Source of the DNA: Polaribacter sp. IC073
GTDB lineage: Bacteria > Bacteroidota > Bacteroidia > Flavobacteriales > Flavobacteriaceae
Assembly: GCF_007997075.1 (NCBI RefSeq)
Contig: NZ_VORS01000003.1
Location: forward strand, 186,001 to 250,000
Length of the DNA stretch: 64,000 nucleotides
Direction of reading: 5' to 3'
Below the pieces are notes generated by a model. The model saw only the letters and a program-made list of their open reading frames with translations, did no database searches and was not told the origin of the DNA. Positions 18,200 through 27,123 of this stretch are shown in pieces. Every line of letters starts with the position of its first letter. The stretch's first letter is position 1. Position numbers and translations under genes: made by a program.

Positions 18200-19495
18200 A
18201 TGAACATTCCACAAACTAGTTTTCCAAGAGTTGTTATTATTGGTGGTGGTTTTGCAGGTTTAGCCGCAGCAAAAGGATTAGAAAAACAAGAATTGCAAGT
18301 TGTTTTAATAGACAAACACAATTACCATACCTTTCAACCTTTGTTATATCAAGTTGCTACCGGTGGTTTAGAACCAGATTCTATTGCTTTTCCGCTTAGA
18401 AAACGTTTTAATGATGTGGATAATTTTTACTTTCGATTAACTGAGGTAGACAAAATAAACCCAGAAAAAAAGACCATTGAAACTTCTATTGGTAACTTAG
18501 TCTACGATGAATTAATTATTGCAACAGGTTCTACAACTAATTTTTTTGGAAACACAAACATCCAAAAATTTACGATGGAAATGAAGTCCATTCCTCAGTC
18601 TTTAAACATTAGAAGTTTAATTTTAGAGAATTTTGAAGAAGCCTTGTTAACATCAAACATAGAAGAAAGAAATGCTTTAATGAATTTTGTAATTGTGGGT
18701 GGTGGACCAACAGGTGTAGAATTAGCGGGTGCTTTGGCAGAAATGAAAAAAGGAATTTTACCCAAAGATTATCCTGATTTAGATATTAGGCAAATGCAAA
18801 TTAACTTAATACAAAGTTCTGATTGTATTTTGAAAGGAATGAGTGCTAAAGCCTCTGAAAAAGCAGAAGATTTTTTAATTGACTTGGGCGTAAACGTATG
18901 GAAAAATCTACGTGTTTTAGATTATGATGGAAAAACAGTGACCACAGATGGTACAGATCATTTTAAAGCAGAAACCGTTATTTGGGCTGCAGGTGTAAAA
19001 GGTGAAATGATTGACGGATTAAATACTGAATGTATTATTGAAAGAGCAGCAAGAATAAAAGTGGATGAATTTAATCGGGTTTTAAACCACCCGAATATCT
19101 ATGCCGTTGGGGATGTTGCTTGCATGTCATCAGAAAAGATGCCTTATGGTCACCCAATGATGGCGCAACCCGCAATACAACAAGGAAGGTTAGTCGCTAA
19201 AAACATTTTAGCAAAATTATTCAATAAAAAATTGAAAGCATTTGTCTATAATGATAAGGGTGCCATGGCAACCATTGGTAGAAATAAAGCAGTTGTAGAT
19301 TTAGAAAACTGGAAATTTCAAGGAGTTTTTGCTTGGTTTATTTGGATGTTTGTCCACCTATTTTCTTTAATCGGATTCAGAAATAAAGCAATTGTTTTTT
19401 TAAATTGGGTGTATAATTATATTCGTTTTGATAGAGAAACAAGATTGATTATTCGACCTTATAAAAAGAAAAACAGGCATTCTTTTAAAGACTAA
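18200..19495 (+). CDS. ndh: Type II NADH dehydrogenase (NDH-2)
   Basis: A 431-residue flavoprotein. The FAD site is VIIGGGFAGLAAAKGL at the start, and the second dinucleotide motif FVIVGGGPTGVELAGALAEM binds NADH. NHPNIYAVGDVACM is the C-terminal FAD contact, followed by HPMMAQPAIQQGRLVAKNI, where quinone contacts lie in relatives. A hydrophobic stretch FAWFIWMFVHLFSLIGF near the end should attach it to the membrane. It passes electrons from NADH to menaquinone without pumping protons. The next gene starts 2 bases after its stop. Confidence 0.94.
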   Translation: MNIPQTSFPRVVIIGGGFAGLAAAKGLEKQELQVVLIDKHNYHTFQPLLYQVATGGLEPDSIAFPLRKRFNDVDNFYFRLTEVDKINPEKKTIETSIGNLVYDELIIATGSTTNFFGNTNIQKFTMEMKSIPQSLNIRSLILENFEEALLTSNIEERNALMNFVIVGGGPTGVELAGALAEMKKGILPKDYPDLDIRQMQINLIQSSDCILKGMSAKASEKAEDFLIDLGVNVWKNLRVLDYDGKTVTTDGTDHFKAETVIWAAGVKGEMIDGLNTECIIERAARIKVDEFNRVLNHPNIYAVGDVACMSSEKMPYGHPMMAQPAIQQGRLVAKNILAKLFNKKLKAFVYNDKGAMATIGRNKAVVDLENWKFQGVFAWFIWMFVHLFSLIGFRNKAIVFLNWVYNYIRFDRETRLIIRPYKKKNRHSFKD

Positions 19496-19497
19496 TT

Positions 19498-19806
19498 ATG
19501 GCAAACAAAAGAATAATAAAATGCCCTAATTGTGGCGTTTTCAATACAAACAAAGACTATTGTACCAACTGTAATACTTTAATTTCTCATCAGAAAAAAA
19601 GAGAAATTAAGGAAGCCGCAGGAAAACAGCAAAGGATTAACGAAGCTATTCTAGAGAAAGAAAACCCTAATTTGGCTGAAAGATTAAAAAATCATTCTAA
19701 CATCTTCTACAAAATAGTTGGTTGGCTTTTGTATTCTGCAATTACAGTAGTTAGCGCAATTGGTGTTGGTTTAGCTTGGTTTATAGCAATGATAGCTGCT
19801 GGTTAA
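19498..19806 (+). CDS. Small zinc-ribbon membrane protein
   Basis: A 102-residue protein with an N-terminal zinc ribbon (CPNCGVFNTNKDYCTNCN: two CxxC pairs), a charged helical middle and one C-terminal membrane span (LLYSAITVVSAIGVGLAWFIAMIAAG). It is translationally linked to ndh (2-base gap) and to the next gene (1-base gap). Function unknown; a membrane-anchored accessory protein is possible. Confidence 0.75.
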   Translation: MANKRIIKCPNCGVFNTNKDYCTNCNTLISHQKKREIKEAAGKQQRINEAILEKENPNLAERLKNHSNIFYKIVGWLLYSAITVVSAIGVGLAWFIAMIAAG

Positions 19807-19807
19807 C

Positions 19808-20161
19808 ATGAAGAACCTACTCTTTAAGTATTTTATTTGCTCACTTTTACTAGGTACTTTTATCTATTTCTGTGATTATTTCAATTTTCAATTACCTCGA
19901 TTTGTTCGTTTTTATGTGAATGATTTTTTAATTGTTCCTATTGTGCTTTTTATTTGTTTACAGATTTTAAAACGAACTAAAAACGATGAAAATTACGCCA
20001 TAAGTTTACCTCTTATTTTATATGTCTGTTTGGTGTATAGCATTTTGTTTGAATTTATTTTTCCTAGCTATTTAGAAAGATACACCAAAGACTATATAGA
20101 TATTATTTTATACTTTGCAAGTGGTTTTCTCTTTTATAAACTTCAAATACTAAAAAAATAA
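19808..20161 (+). CDS. Hypothetical small membrane protein
   Basis: A 117-residue protein with four predicted membrane spans separated by short loops and a charged cytoplasmic loop around RTKNDENYA. I do not recognise the family. Its ATG directly follows the stop of the zinc-ribbon gene, so it belongs to the ndh unit. Confidence 0.7.
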   Translation: MKNLLFKYFICSLLLGTFIYFCDYFNFQLPRFVRFYVNDFLIVPIVLFICLQILKRTKNDENYAISLPLILYVCLVYSILFEFIFPSYLERYTKDYIDIILYFASGFLFYKLQILKK

Positions 20162-20257
20162 GGACGTACAGTTCATCTTCTGAAATGAACAACTCGGTAT
20201 TCCTTTTTATTTTAAGATTAAAAATCCCTACAAATTTGTATCATCAAAATAACCCAG

Positions 20258-22384
20258 ATGAAACAAATACGGCTTTTACTTTTAACTTTTTTTCAATTTC
20301 CCTTAGTTGCACAAACCACCATTTCTGGTAAAGTTACCGACTCGAAAAATACTCCTGTTTTTGGAGCAAATGTTTATTTAGAGGGAACGTACAACGGAAC
20401 TTCTAGCAACGAAATAGGAGAATTTTCTTTTCCTACATCAGAAAAAGGAACACAAACCTTGGTCATTTCTTTTATTTCTTTTGAACCCTATCTAAAAACT
20501 GCGGATGTTTCATCCTTCAAAAATTTAAAAATAAAAAGAAGAGATGCGGTGGTTATAAATGCCGGAACTTTTGAAGCGGGAGAAAAAGCAAAAATCACTA
20601 TATTAAAACCTTTAGATATTCTTACCACAGCAAGTGCCTTAGGTGATGTTATGGGTGCTTTGAAAACCTTATCCGGAACTGCTAAAGTAGCTGAAGATGG
20701 ATGCCTTTTTGTGCGTGGTGGTGAAGCTGAAGAAACTCTAATCTTTATAGACGGAATTCGTGTTTTTACGCCGTATACCCCAAGTGTAAATAACATTCCT
20801 ACTCGCGGACGTTTTTCTCCTTTCCTTTTTAAAGGAATTTCTTTTTCTACGGGTGGTTATTCTGCAGCATACGGACAAACACTATCTAGCATTCTACAAT
20901 TAAATACCATTGATGAACCCATGGAAGAAAAAACTGATTTGTCTTTTATGACGTTAGGTTTAGGCGTAGGAAATACACAAATTTGGGAGAATAATTCATT
21001 TAGCGTAAATACTTCTTACATTAATTTAGCACCTTATCAAGAAGCTTTTCCGGATAGAAATACCTGGAAAAAACCGGTACAATCTTTAAGCGGAGAAATG
21101 GTGTATAAACTCAAGTTTAAGAATGAATCTTTATAAAACTATACGGTGCATTTAGTTCTACAGATTTCGATGTTATACAGAATGATCTTAATTTTGTGGA
21201 TGGATTTCATTTCGGACTAAAAAATAGAAATATTTATTTTAATACATCTTACAAAAATAAATTTGTTGATAATTGGAGAATCAAAACGGGATTTAGTTTT
21301 ACAAACGACCATTCTAACCTTAAAATTATTGACGATTTAGCAACAGACAATGAAAACTCGATGCACTTTAAAGTAATGCTAAAAAAACAATTTTCTAATC
21401 GATTTAAAATTAGTTTTGGCTCAGAATATTTTATGCCAGATTTCGATGAAGATTGTATTCCAAATAATAGTAATAAACTAACCTACGGCTTCAACAATAA
21501 CATCTTCGCATCGTTTATTGAAACGGACATTTTATTTTCTAAAAACTTGGCAACAAAAATCGGAATTCGTGCAGAACATTCAGAATTATTAAATGAAACT
21601 ACAATTTCTCCTAGAATATCTTTAGCTTCACAAAGTGAACAAAAAAGCGCAATTTTCTTTGGCTTCTGGTCAATTTTATCAGAATCCTAAAAACGAATAC
21701 TTAAAATTTAGTCAAGATTTTAAAGCAGAAAACACTTCGCATTTAATTGCCAATTATCAGCATACAAAACAAGGTCAAATTTTTAGAATTGAAGCCTATT
21801 TAAAAGACTACAAAGACTTGGTGAAATATGATAAAAATCGACCAATTTTTACAAGTAACTTCAACAATAATGGAAGTGGATTTGATCTTTTTTGGAGACA
21901 AAACGGCAAAATAAAAAACACCGATTATTGGATCTCATACTCCTATTTAAACACCCAAAGAGACTATAAAAATTACCCAACAGCTGCGAGACCAAGTTTT
22001 GCATCAAAACACAACCTATCTGTAGTGGCCAAACATTGGGTAGCAGATTGGAAAAGTCAAATTGGTTTTAGTTACAATGTTGCTTCTGGCAGAAATTACA
22101 CAAATCCTAACGAAGCCGGATTCTTAAACAATCAAACAAAAAGCTATAATTCATTAAGCTTAAATTGGGCGTATTTAATAGATCAACAAAAAATCTTATA
22201 TTTCTCTGTAAACAACGTTTTAGGAACTCAGAATGTATTTGGGTACAATTATAAAAACACACCAGAAAAAAATGGTGATTTCAATAAACAAGCAATTATA
22301 CCAAGTGCAGATCGCTTCTTTTTTGTAGGTTTCTTCTGGACAATTAGTACTAATAAAAAAACAAATCAGTTAAATCATTTGTAG
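20258..22384 (+). pseudogene. TonB-dependent outer-membrane receptor with two frameshifts
   Basis: The pieces together form one receptor of about 708 residues: signal peptide (FQFPLVAQ), a carboxypeptidase-like regulatory domain (ISGKVTDSKNTPVFGANVYL), a plug domain (CLFVRGGEAEETLIFIDGIRV) and a barrel ending VGFFWTISTNKK. The frame is broken twice. At 21130-21132 one T seems missing: the reading ends at TAA (21134), while adding a T gives ESFIKLYGAF. At 21632-21634 one A seems extra: removing it gives SLASQVNKKAQFSLASG. The two errors cancel overall. Either the gene is decaying or the assembly has homopolymer errors. DUF2141 and a secreted protein follow. Confidence 0.85.
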
Positions 22385-22602
22385 TGTTTTTTCATTCCGA
22401 AATGAGCCTTTTTAGGTGATTGAGCAATCTCATAATAAAAACAGAATTTCTCATGGTTCATCCTTTTCTTCTTCGAAATGACATCAACATACAGTAAAAA
22501 CCACAACTCAGAAATAAAAAATAACAATTCGGTATGTTTATTGTGTATTCCTCGTAGAAACATCAGATATTTGAATCATCAATAAAACCTAAAAGAACAA
22601 TC
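22385..22602. other. Non-coding gap with worn repeat-like sequence
   Basis: The 218 bases hold no supportable gene. Fragments such as TTCATTCCGAAATGAGC and CTTCTTCGAAATGACATC resemble damaged copies of the GTCATTGCGA repeat family B. The leader just before the next gene repeats the A-rich ATCAATAAAACC style of this operon. Confidence 0.4.
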
Positions 22603-23022
22603 ATGAAAAAGATACTTTTAATAGCCCTTTTTACTTTCTGTGGAATTCACAACACAAGCGCTCAAGAAGGAGCGTTTAACTTAACTGTAAACATTGCTGG
22701 TTTAAATTCTGATAAAGGAACATTAATGGTTGCTATTTACAATAAGGAAGAAAGCTTTTTAAAGAAACAATTTAAAGGTAATGTTGTAGCTATTAATAAT
22801 CAAAAATCTATTGCTGTTTTTAAAGATCTACCCAAAGGCGAATATGCCGTTTCATTTGTTCATGATGAAAATGATAACAAAAAAATGGACACAAATCTAT
22901 TTGGAATTCCAAAAGAGGATTACGGTTGCTCTAACAATGCAAGAGGTTTTATGGGGCCTCCTAAATACAATGATGCTAAGTTTCAATTAACTGGAAACAA
23001 AACTATTGTCATCAAAATATAA
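22603..23022 (+). CDS. Secreted DUF2141 protein
   Basis: A 139-residue protein with a signal peptide (ALFTFCGIHNTSAQ). The mature domain matches DUF2141: KGTLMVAIYNKEESFL, DLPKGEYAVSFVHDENDNKKMDTNLFGIPKEDYG and the closing NARGFMGPPKYNDAKF. It is a small beta-sandwich of unknown function, often encoded beside TonB receptors in Bacteroidetes. Its frame is intact although both flanking genes carry lesions. Confidence 0.88.
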   Translation: MKKILLIALFTFCGIHNTSAQEGAFNLTVNIAGLNSDKGTLMVAIYNKEESFLKKQFKGNVVAINNQKSIAVFKDLPKGEYAVSFVHDENDNKKMDTNLFGIPKEDYGCSNNARGFMGPPKYNDAKFQLTGNKTIVIKI

Positions 23023-23045
23023 ACCAACTTAAACTTTTTTACATC

Positions 23046-23656
23046 ATAAAAAAATTACAATTTTCATTGCGACAGGGATTTCTGCGCAAATAAAACACCA
23101 AAAAGGAATGCAAAAAGCATTCGGGTTATGGGAAAAAGGAAACATGGTAGAAGCATCACAATTATTTGAAAGGATTTCTAAAACGGAACCTACCAAATGG
23201 TTGCCTGCTTATTATGCTGCAACCGTAGAAATTTTAGGTAGTTTTAATTTAAAAGAGGAAGCTGTTCTAAAAGCAAAATTAACAAAAGCACAAGGTTTTT
23301 TAGATACTGCAAAATCAAATTCAGAAAATAATCCAGAAATTATAATTACACAAGCGCTTTTAAATTTGGGGTATATTGCTTTTGACGGACAAAAATATGG
23401 AATGACTTTATCCGAAAAAAACAACCAACTCTATGCACAAGCATTGCAAATTGCACCAAAGAATCCAAGAGTAATTTTAGGAAATGCAGAATGGAATATA
23501 GGAGCTGCAAAATTCTTTGGCAAGTCTACAAAACCTTATTGTGACGAAGTTAAAAGAGCAATTAAGTTAGCGAAAGAAGAAACCGTTAAAGAAGAATTTT
23601 ATCCAAAATTCTTCATAGAAAGAGCTGAACAAGTTTTAAAAGAATGTGAAAAATAG
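23046..23656 (+). pseudogene. Secreted repeat-type protein with damaged start codon
   Basis: Reading upstream of the first usable ATG (23108) in the same frame gives KKITIFIATGISAQIKHQKG, a clear signal peptide. The expected start CATGAAAAAAATTAC reads CATAAAAAAATTAC, so one G is missing between 23047 and 23048 and the ATG is lost. From 23108 the remaining 182 residues would lack the export signal. The mature part (KAFGLWEKGNMVEASQLFERISKTEPTKWLPAYYAA) looks like tetratricopeptide-type helices. Third gene of the TonB/DUF2141 operon. Confidence 0.7.
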
Positions 23657-23663
23657 TTTTCAA

Positions 23664-23709
23664 TTTACAGTAGTAGCTATTACTTCTCTCTGCTAACTGC
23701 TACTGTAAA
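23664..23709. repeat. Short inverted repeat between convergent genes (repeat family E)
   Basis: TTTACAGTAG and its exact complement CTACTGTAAA, 26 bases apart. Related TTTACAGT units occur in tandem at 62115-62146. Confidence 0.5.
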
Positions 23710-23714
23710 CTCTC

Positions 23715-24137
23715 TTATACTTTTTTTATTAAATTAGAAGCAGGATCTACATATAGCTTTTTCTTTCCATAAGGCAAAATCACTCTTGCATCATGTAGCG
23801 TTCCGTAAACAATTTCTTTTTCAAAAACAACCGTCTTACTTGGTTCTAAATATTCGAAAACACAGTTTCTATATGCGTCTAAGTATTTTGGCTGAATCCT
23901 TGTTAAAAACTCAGAATATACCACATCGAAGTCTTGATGAACCTTTGTCTGCAGCCATCTATACACCAAACTAGTATCTAAATAGGTTCTTTTCGTGTTT
24001 TTCCCTTGAATAGATTCTCGCATTGGTAAATCGTTAAAATCTTCATTAAAATCAACTTTTCTTCTGGTAGAAAAATCACCAGTTTCTTTATTTTTAGATC
24101 GAGAGCCAGAAGCTTTTCTTAGCAACCATTTAGTCAT
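23715..24137 (-). CDS. Hypothetical protein, last gene of the kynurenine operon
   Basis: A 140-residue basic cytoplasmic protein that I do not recognise. It begins MTKWLLRKASGSRSKNK and contains a VYRWLQTKVHQDFDVVYSEF stretch; no signal peptide, membrane span or metal motif is visible. Its ATG overlaps the end of the decarboxylase gene by 8 bases, so translation is probably coupled. Its presence in the operon may be chance. Confidence 0.65.
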   Translation of the reverse strand: MTKWLLRKASGSRSKNKETGDFSTRRKVDFNEDFNDLPMRESIQGKNTKRTYLDTSLVYRWLQTKVHQDFDVVYSEFLTRIQPKYLDAYRNCVFEYLEPSKTVVFEKEIVYGTLHDARVILPYGKKKLYVDPASNLIKKV

Positions 24138-25221
24138 TTTTTAAAATTTTATTCACCAAATCTTGTTTTGCTTTTTCATCATCTCCAAAAATCCATTGGA
24201 GCACATTATCTTCCCAGATTTCTCCTTTTTCAGTTTCTGAAATTATATTTTCTTTAACCGCTAAATCTAGTATTTTACCAGGATATGATGATTGTTTGTC
24301 ACTTTCCATTTCCCCTAAAGGATACGGATCATCTAACCCCATTAAAACCTGACTTGTGCCTTGTTTTCTGAACATTAATTTAAGCGAATCTGTATCATGT
24401 ACCAAGGTATCAAAAAAGATATTTGGATGACCAACTGCTTTTCTTGGGTGCGTTTTCCCTTCAAATAAATCGGGTCTGCCATCAAAACCTTGAATTCTTC
24501 TTCCTAAATTCATTTGCGCGAGTTGACCTCCGTGCGCAAAACAAGTTCTAATATTCGGAAAACGTTCTTGCATTCCGTTTAACGTATAAAAATGATACGC
24601 ATCTCCACATTGTGCCAGCATCCAAATTAAATGAAAACGCCAATTGGTATTTTCTAATTTAATCATTTTATCACCGTCATACGGGTGAATTTCTATCGCT
24701 AGTTTGTACTTGTCTGCCAATTCGAAAATTCGATCATTTTCTTCATCAAAAACACAACGCCACTGCCCAATAGAATCCATAAAATGCGTTGGTAAACACA
24801 ATACTTTTAAGCCTAATTCTTCTACGCAACGTTTCATCTCATCTAAAGCACCGTAAATAAAACCAGGATGCACCACAAAACCACAGGTAAATTTATCTGG
24901 ATGATTGTGCTCTACTTTTGCATTAAAATCATTCTGAAAACGCAATGCTTTTTTCATTTCTTCCAAACGCAAACCATTACCATACAATTGAGAAAGGTTT
25001 AAAACCACCGCATGGTCTATTTTGTTTTTCTCCATCCACAATAATTTTTCATCCAAGAAAAAACTAGAATCAGTTACAGGGCGTTTCCATCCTTTTTGCA
25101 ACATGTGCTTTCGTTCATCATCTACCCAGAAAATTTCTTTATCCTTCATAAATTGAGGAATTTCTTCTGGATAAGGTAATAAATGTGAATGTCCGTTTAT
25201 GCGTAGTTTTCGTTTTGTCAT
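24130..25221 (-). CDS. Amidohydrolase-family decarboxylase (ACMSD-like)
   Basis: A 363-residue metal-dependent enzyme. INGHSHLLPYPE gives the H-x-H metal pair, AIEIHPYDGD a His, CFAHGGQLAQM the next His and VLMGLDDPYPLGE the Asp, the pattern of 2-amino-3-carboxymuconate-6-semialdehyde decarboxylase. This step converts the ring-opened product of 3-hydroxyanthranilate to 2-aminomuconate semialdehyde, keeping carbon away from quinolinate and NAD. The neighbours (3-hydroxyanthranilate dioxygenase, aldehyde dehydrogenase, RidA deaminase) support the assignment. Confidence 0.87.
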   Translation of the reverse strand: MTKRKLRINGHSHLLPYPEEIPQFMKDKEIFWVDDERKHMLQKGWKRPVTDSSFFLDEKLLWMEKNKIDHAVVLNLSQLYGNGLRLEEMKKALRFQNDFNAKVEHNHPDKFTCGFVVHPGFIYGALDEMKRCVEELGLKVLCLPTHFMDSIGQWRCVFDEENDRIFELADKYKLAIEIHPYDGDKMIKLENTNWRFHLIWMLAQCGDAYHFYTLNGMQERFPNIRTCFAHGGQLAQMNLGRRIQGFDGRPDLFEGKTHPRKAVGHPNIFFDTLVHDTDSLKLMFRKQGTSQVLMGLDDPYPLGEMESDKQSSYPGKILDLAVKENIISETEKGEIWEDNVLQWIFGDDEKAKQDLVNKILKND

Positions 25222-25227
25222 TATATT

Positions 25228-25312
25228 GTCATTGCGAGTTTACGAAGCAACCTCTAGTTAGTAAAAAGAGTACTTCTTCCGAATTTTTGGGTTGTTCCTC
25301 ATTCTAAATGAT
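25228..25312. repeat. Dispersed palindromic repeat, family B, copy 2 (worn)
   Basis: GTCATTGCGAGTTTACGAAGCAACCTCT at one end and a poorer inverted half GGGTTGTTCCTCATTCTAAATGATGA at the other. It lies in the gap between the decarboxylase and dioxygenase genes. Confidence 0.6.
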
Positions 25313-25372
25313 GAACTTTTTATTTTTTATACTTTCCTTTACGAAAGTTTGTTTTTAGCTTAATGCTAATAA

Positions 25373-25906
25373 TTAACGGCGAACTTTATCCGGTTTCTCC
25401 ATCACAGTTCCACAAGCGTCACAGGTACATTTTTCTTTATCTGAATAAAAGGTGTCAAATATTTTCTGCATGTCTGTTTCAATATTTTTGACTAAAAATT
25501 CTTCGCTGTACAATTTATTTCCGCAGTTTTCGCAATACCATTCTAGCGCATCTAACATTCCTTCTGCACGCGGGTATTCAATAACCAAACCAACCGTATT
25601 TTCTTTTCTTTGTGGCGAATGCGGTACTTTCCCTGGCAGCAAATAAATATCTCCTTCGTTAATTGCTACATCAATCATTTCTCCTTTTCCATCAATAATT
25701 TTCAAAATCATATCACCCTCAAGTTGATAAAAAAATTCCGGGGTTTCATTATAGTGATAATCTTTTCTATTATTTGGCCCACCAACAACCATCACAATAA
25801 ATTCGCCGTTATCCCAAACTTGTTTATTACCAACTGGCGGTTTTAATAAATGACGATGTTCATCAATCCACTTTTTAAAATTTAAAGGTTGTACTAAATT
25901 ACTCAT
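25373..25906 (-). CDS. nbaC: 3-hydroxyanthranilate 3,4-dioxygenase
   Basis: A 177-residue cupin dioxygenase, the bacterial family length. The catalytic iron ligands His51, Glu57 and His96 are present (DYHYNETPEFFYQLEGD and LLPGKVPHSPQR), as are substrate arginines Arg47 and Arg100. A rubredoxin-like second iron site is complete: Cys125, Cys128, Cys162, Cys165. It opens the ring of 3-hydroxyanthranilate to 2-amino-3-carboxymuconate semialdehyde, the substrate of the decarboxylase encoded downstream. Confidence 0.96.
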   Translation of the reverse strand: MSNLVQPLNFKKWIDEHRHLLKPPVGNKQVWDNGEFIVMVVGGPNNRKDYHYNETPEFFYQLEGDMILKIIDGKGEMIDVAINEGDIYLLPGKVPHSPQRKENTVGLVIEYPRAEGMLDALEWYCENCGNKLYSEEFLVKNIETDMQKIFDTFYSDKEKCTCDACGTVMEKPDKVRR

Positions 25907-25932
25907 ATTATTATATTTTGTGCGTTCCCTAA

Positions 25933-26032
25933 AGGTCGGGCTTTTCGCTATATCTTTTTAGTTGTTCTCGATACATTTTTCAAAAAAGAAAAAGTACGCA
26001 AACCTCTAAAAAGGATGCCGCTTCAATCCCTA
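25933..26032. repeat. Dispersed palindromic repeat, family D
   Basis: The ends GGTCGGGCTTTTCGCTATAT and AAAAAGGATGCCGCTTCAAT frame about 100 bases between the dioxygenase and SDR genes. A partial copy of the second end is at 61456-61483. No ORF is present. Confidence 0.5.
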
Positions 26033-26050
26033 ACGCAAAATTCGTTAAAC

Positions 26051-26827
26051 TTACAAACTTTTGGTTCTTCCACCATCAACCGGAACGTTAATTCCGTTTA
26101 TAAAACTTGCTTTTTCACTTGTTAAAAACACAATTGCCGCTGCAATTTCTTCTGGTTTTGCAAATCGTTTTGCTGGTGAAGCATTTTTCATATTCTTTGA
26201 AACCTCTTCTATAGACAAACCCGTTTTAGCCGATTTATTTTTGATAATTTCTTTCAATCTTTCAGTCCCTGTTGCTCCGGGCAGTACATTGTTTACTGTA
26301 ATTCCGAATCCACCCAACTCATTTGCTAAGGTTTTAGACCAACTTGCAACAGCACCACGAATGGTATTTGAAACACCTAAACCATCTAAAGGTTGTTTTA
26401 CAGAGGTTGAAATTACATTTACAATTCTACCAAAACCTTGGTCTTTCATAAACGGAACCAACGTTTGTACTAAAATATGATTGCATTTTAAATGTTGTGT
26501 AAAAGCACTTTCAAATTCTTCAATTTTGGCGTTAAATATTGGGCCACCTGCTGGACCTCCCGTATTATTTATCAAAATATGAAACTGTAAATCTGATTTT
26601 TCTAAAACGTCTTTTAATTCATTTGGTTTCGAAAAATCTGCCACTAAATAATCATGAAATTGATTATTATTTGGTAATTCTGCCAAAACAGCTTTTAACT
26701 TCTCTTCATTTCTAGCAATTAAAGTTACGTTTGCTCCTTCTTCTGCTAATAAAATGGCAGTCGCTTTTCCTATTCCTTGTGTACTTCCGCAAACGAGTGC
26801 GTTTTTATTTTTTAAGTTTAATTCCAT
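26051..26827 (-). CDS. SDR-family protein lacking the catalytic Tyr-Lys pair
   Basis: A 258-residue Rossmann protein beginning ALVCGSTQGIGKA (cofactor loop) with NNTGGPAGG in place of NNAG. The active-site Ser region is ISTSV (140-142), but the usual YxxxK is SNTIR (Ser153, Arg157). This matches a known atypical subgroup annotated as beta-ketoacyl-ACP-reductase-like. The C-terminus (FLTSEKASFINGINVPVDGG) is standard. It lies inside the kynurenine operon, yet no step of the known pathway needs an SDR, so its role is open. Confidence 0.88.
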   Translation of the reverse strand: MELNLKNKNALVCGSTQGIGKATAILLAEEGANVTLIARNEEKLKAVLAELPNNNQFHDYLVADFSKPNELKDVLEKSDLQFHILINNTGGPAGGPIFNAKIEEFESAFTQHLKCNHILVQTLVPFMKDQGFGRIVNVISTSVKQPLDGLGVSNTIRGAVASWSKTLANELGGFGITVNNVLPGATGTERLKEIIKNKSAKTGLSIEEVSKNMKNASPAKRFAKPEEIAAAIVFLTSEKASFINGINVPVDGGRTKSL

Positions 26828-26904
26828 ATTTTTATATGATGTAAGAAATAATGTGCAAGAATTAAGAACTGTACCTCTATATTCTTGACTCTTTTCTCTT
26901 GGTC

Positions 26905-27123
26905 TTATTTATTATCTAAAATTAGTTGTTTAATCTTCACTGCTTTTTCAAAATGATCTAATTTGTGTGTTTCAATCCACCATTTTGCAACTTCCATTAG
27001 TAAAATCGGAGTTTCATTTTTATTCTTGAAAAACGCATAAAAAGACAAACCTACGTTCGTTCCTTTTTTTGCTATTTTCTCATCACAAACTGCTATAATT
27101 TTGTCTTTGATCTCTTTATTCAT
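26905..27123 (-). CDS. Small protein coupled to the aldehyde dehydrogenase (DUF6500-like)
   Basis: A 72-residue protein, MNKEIKDKIIAVCDEKIAKKGTNVGLSFYAF onward, helical and charged. The longer open frame would overlap the upstream gene by 98 bases; the ATG at 27123 overlaps its stop by only 8 and gives a sensible start. It may belong to the DUF6500 family, which I name with limited certainty. Function unknown; it is translationally coupled to the dehydrogenase. Confidence 0.7.
   Translation of the reverse strand: MNKEIKDKIIAVCDEKIAKKGTNVGLSFYAFFKNKNETPILLMEVAKWWIETHKLDHFEKAVKIKQLILDNK

Noticed and set aside
22375..22563. 62-residue minus-strand ORF after the TonB receptor
   Set aside because: It covers repeat-like non-coding sequence and shows no recognisable domain or start signal.
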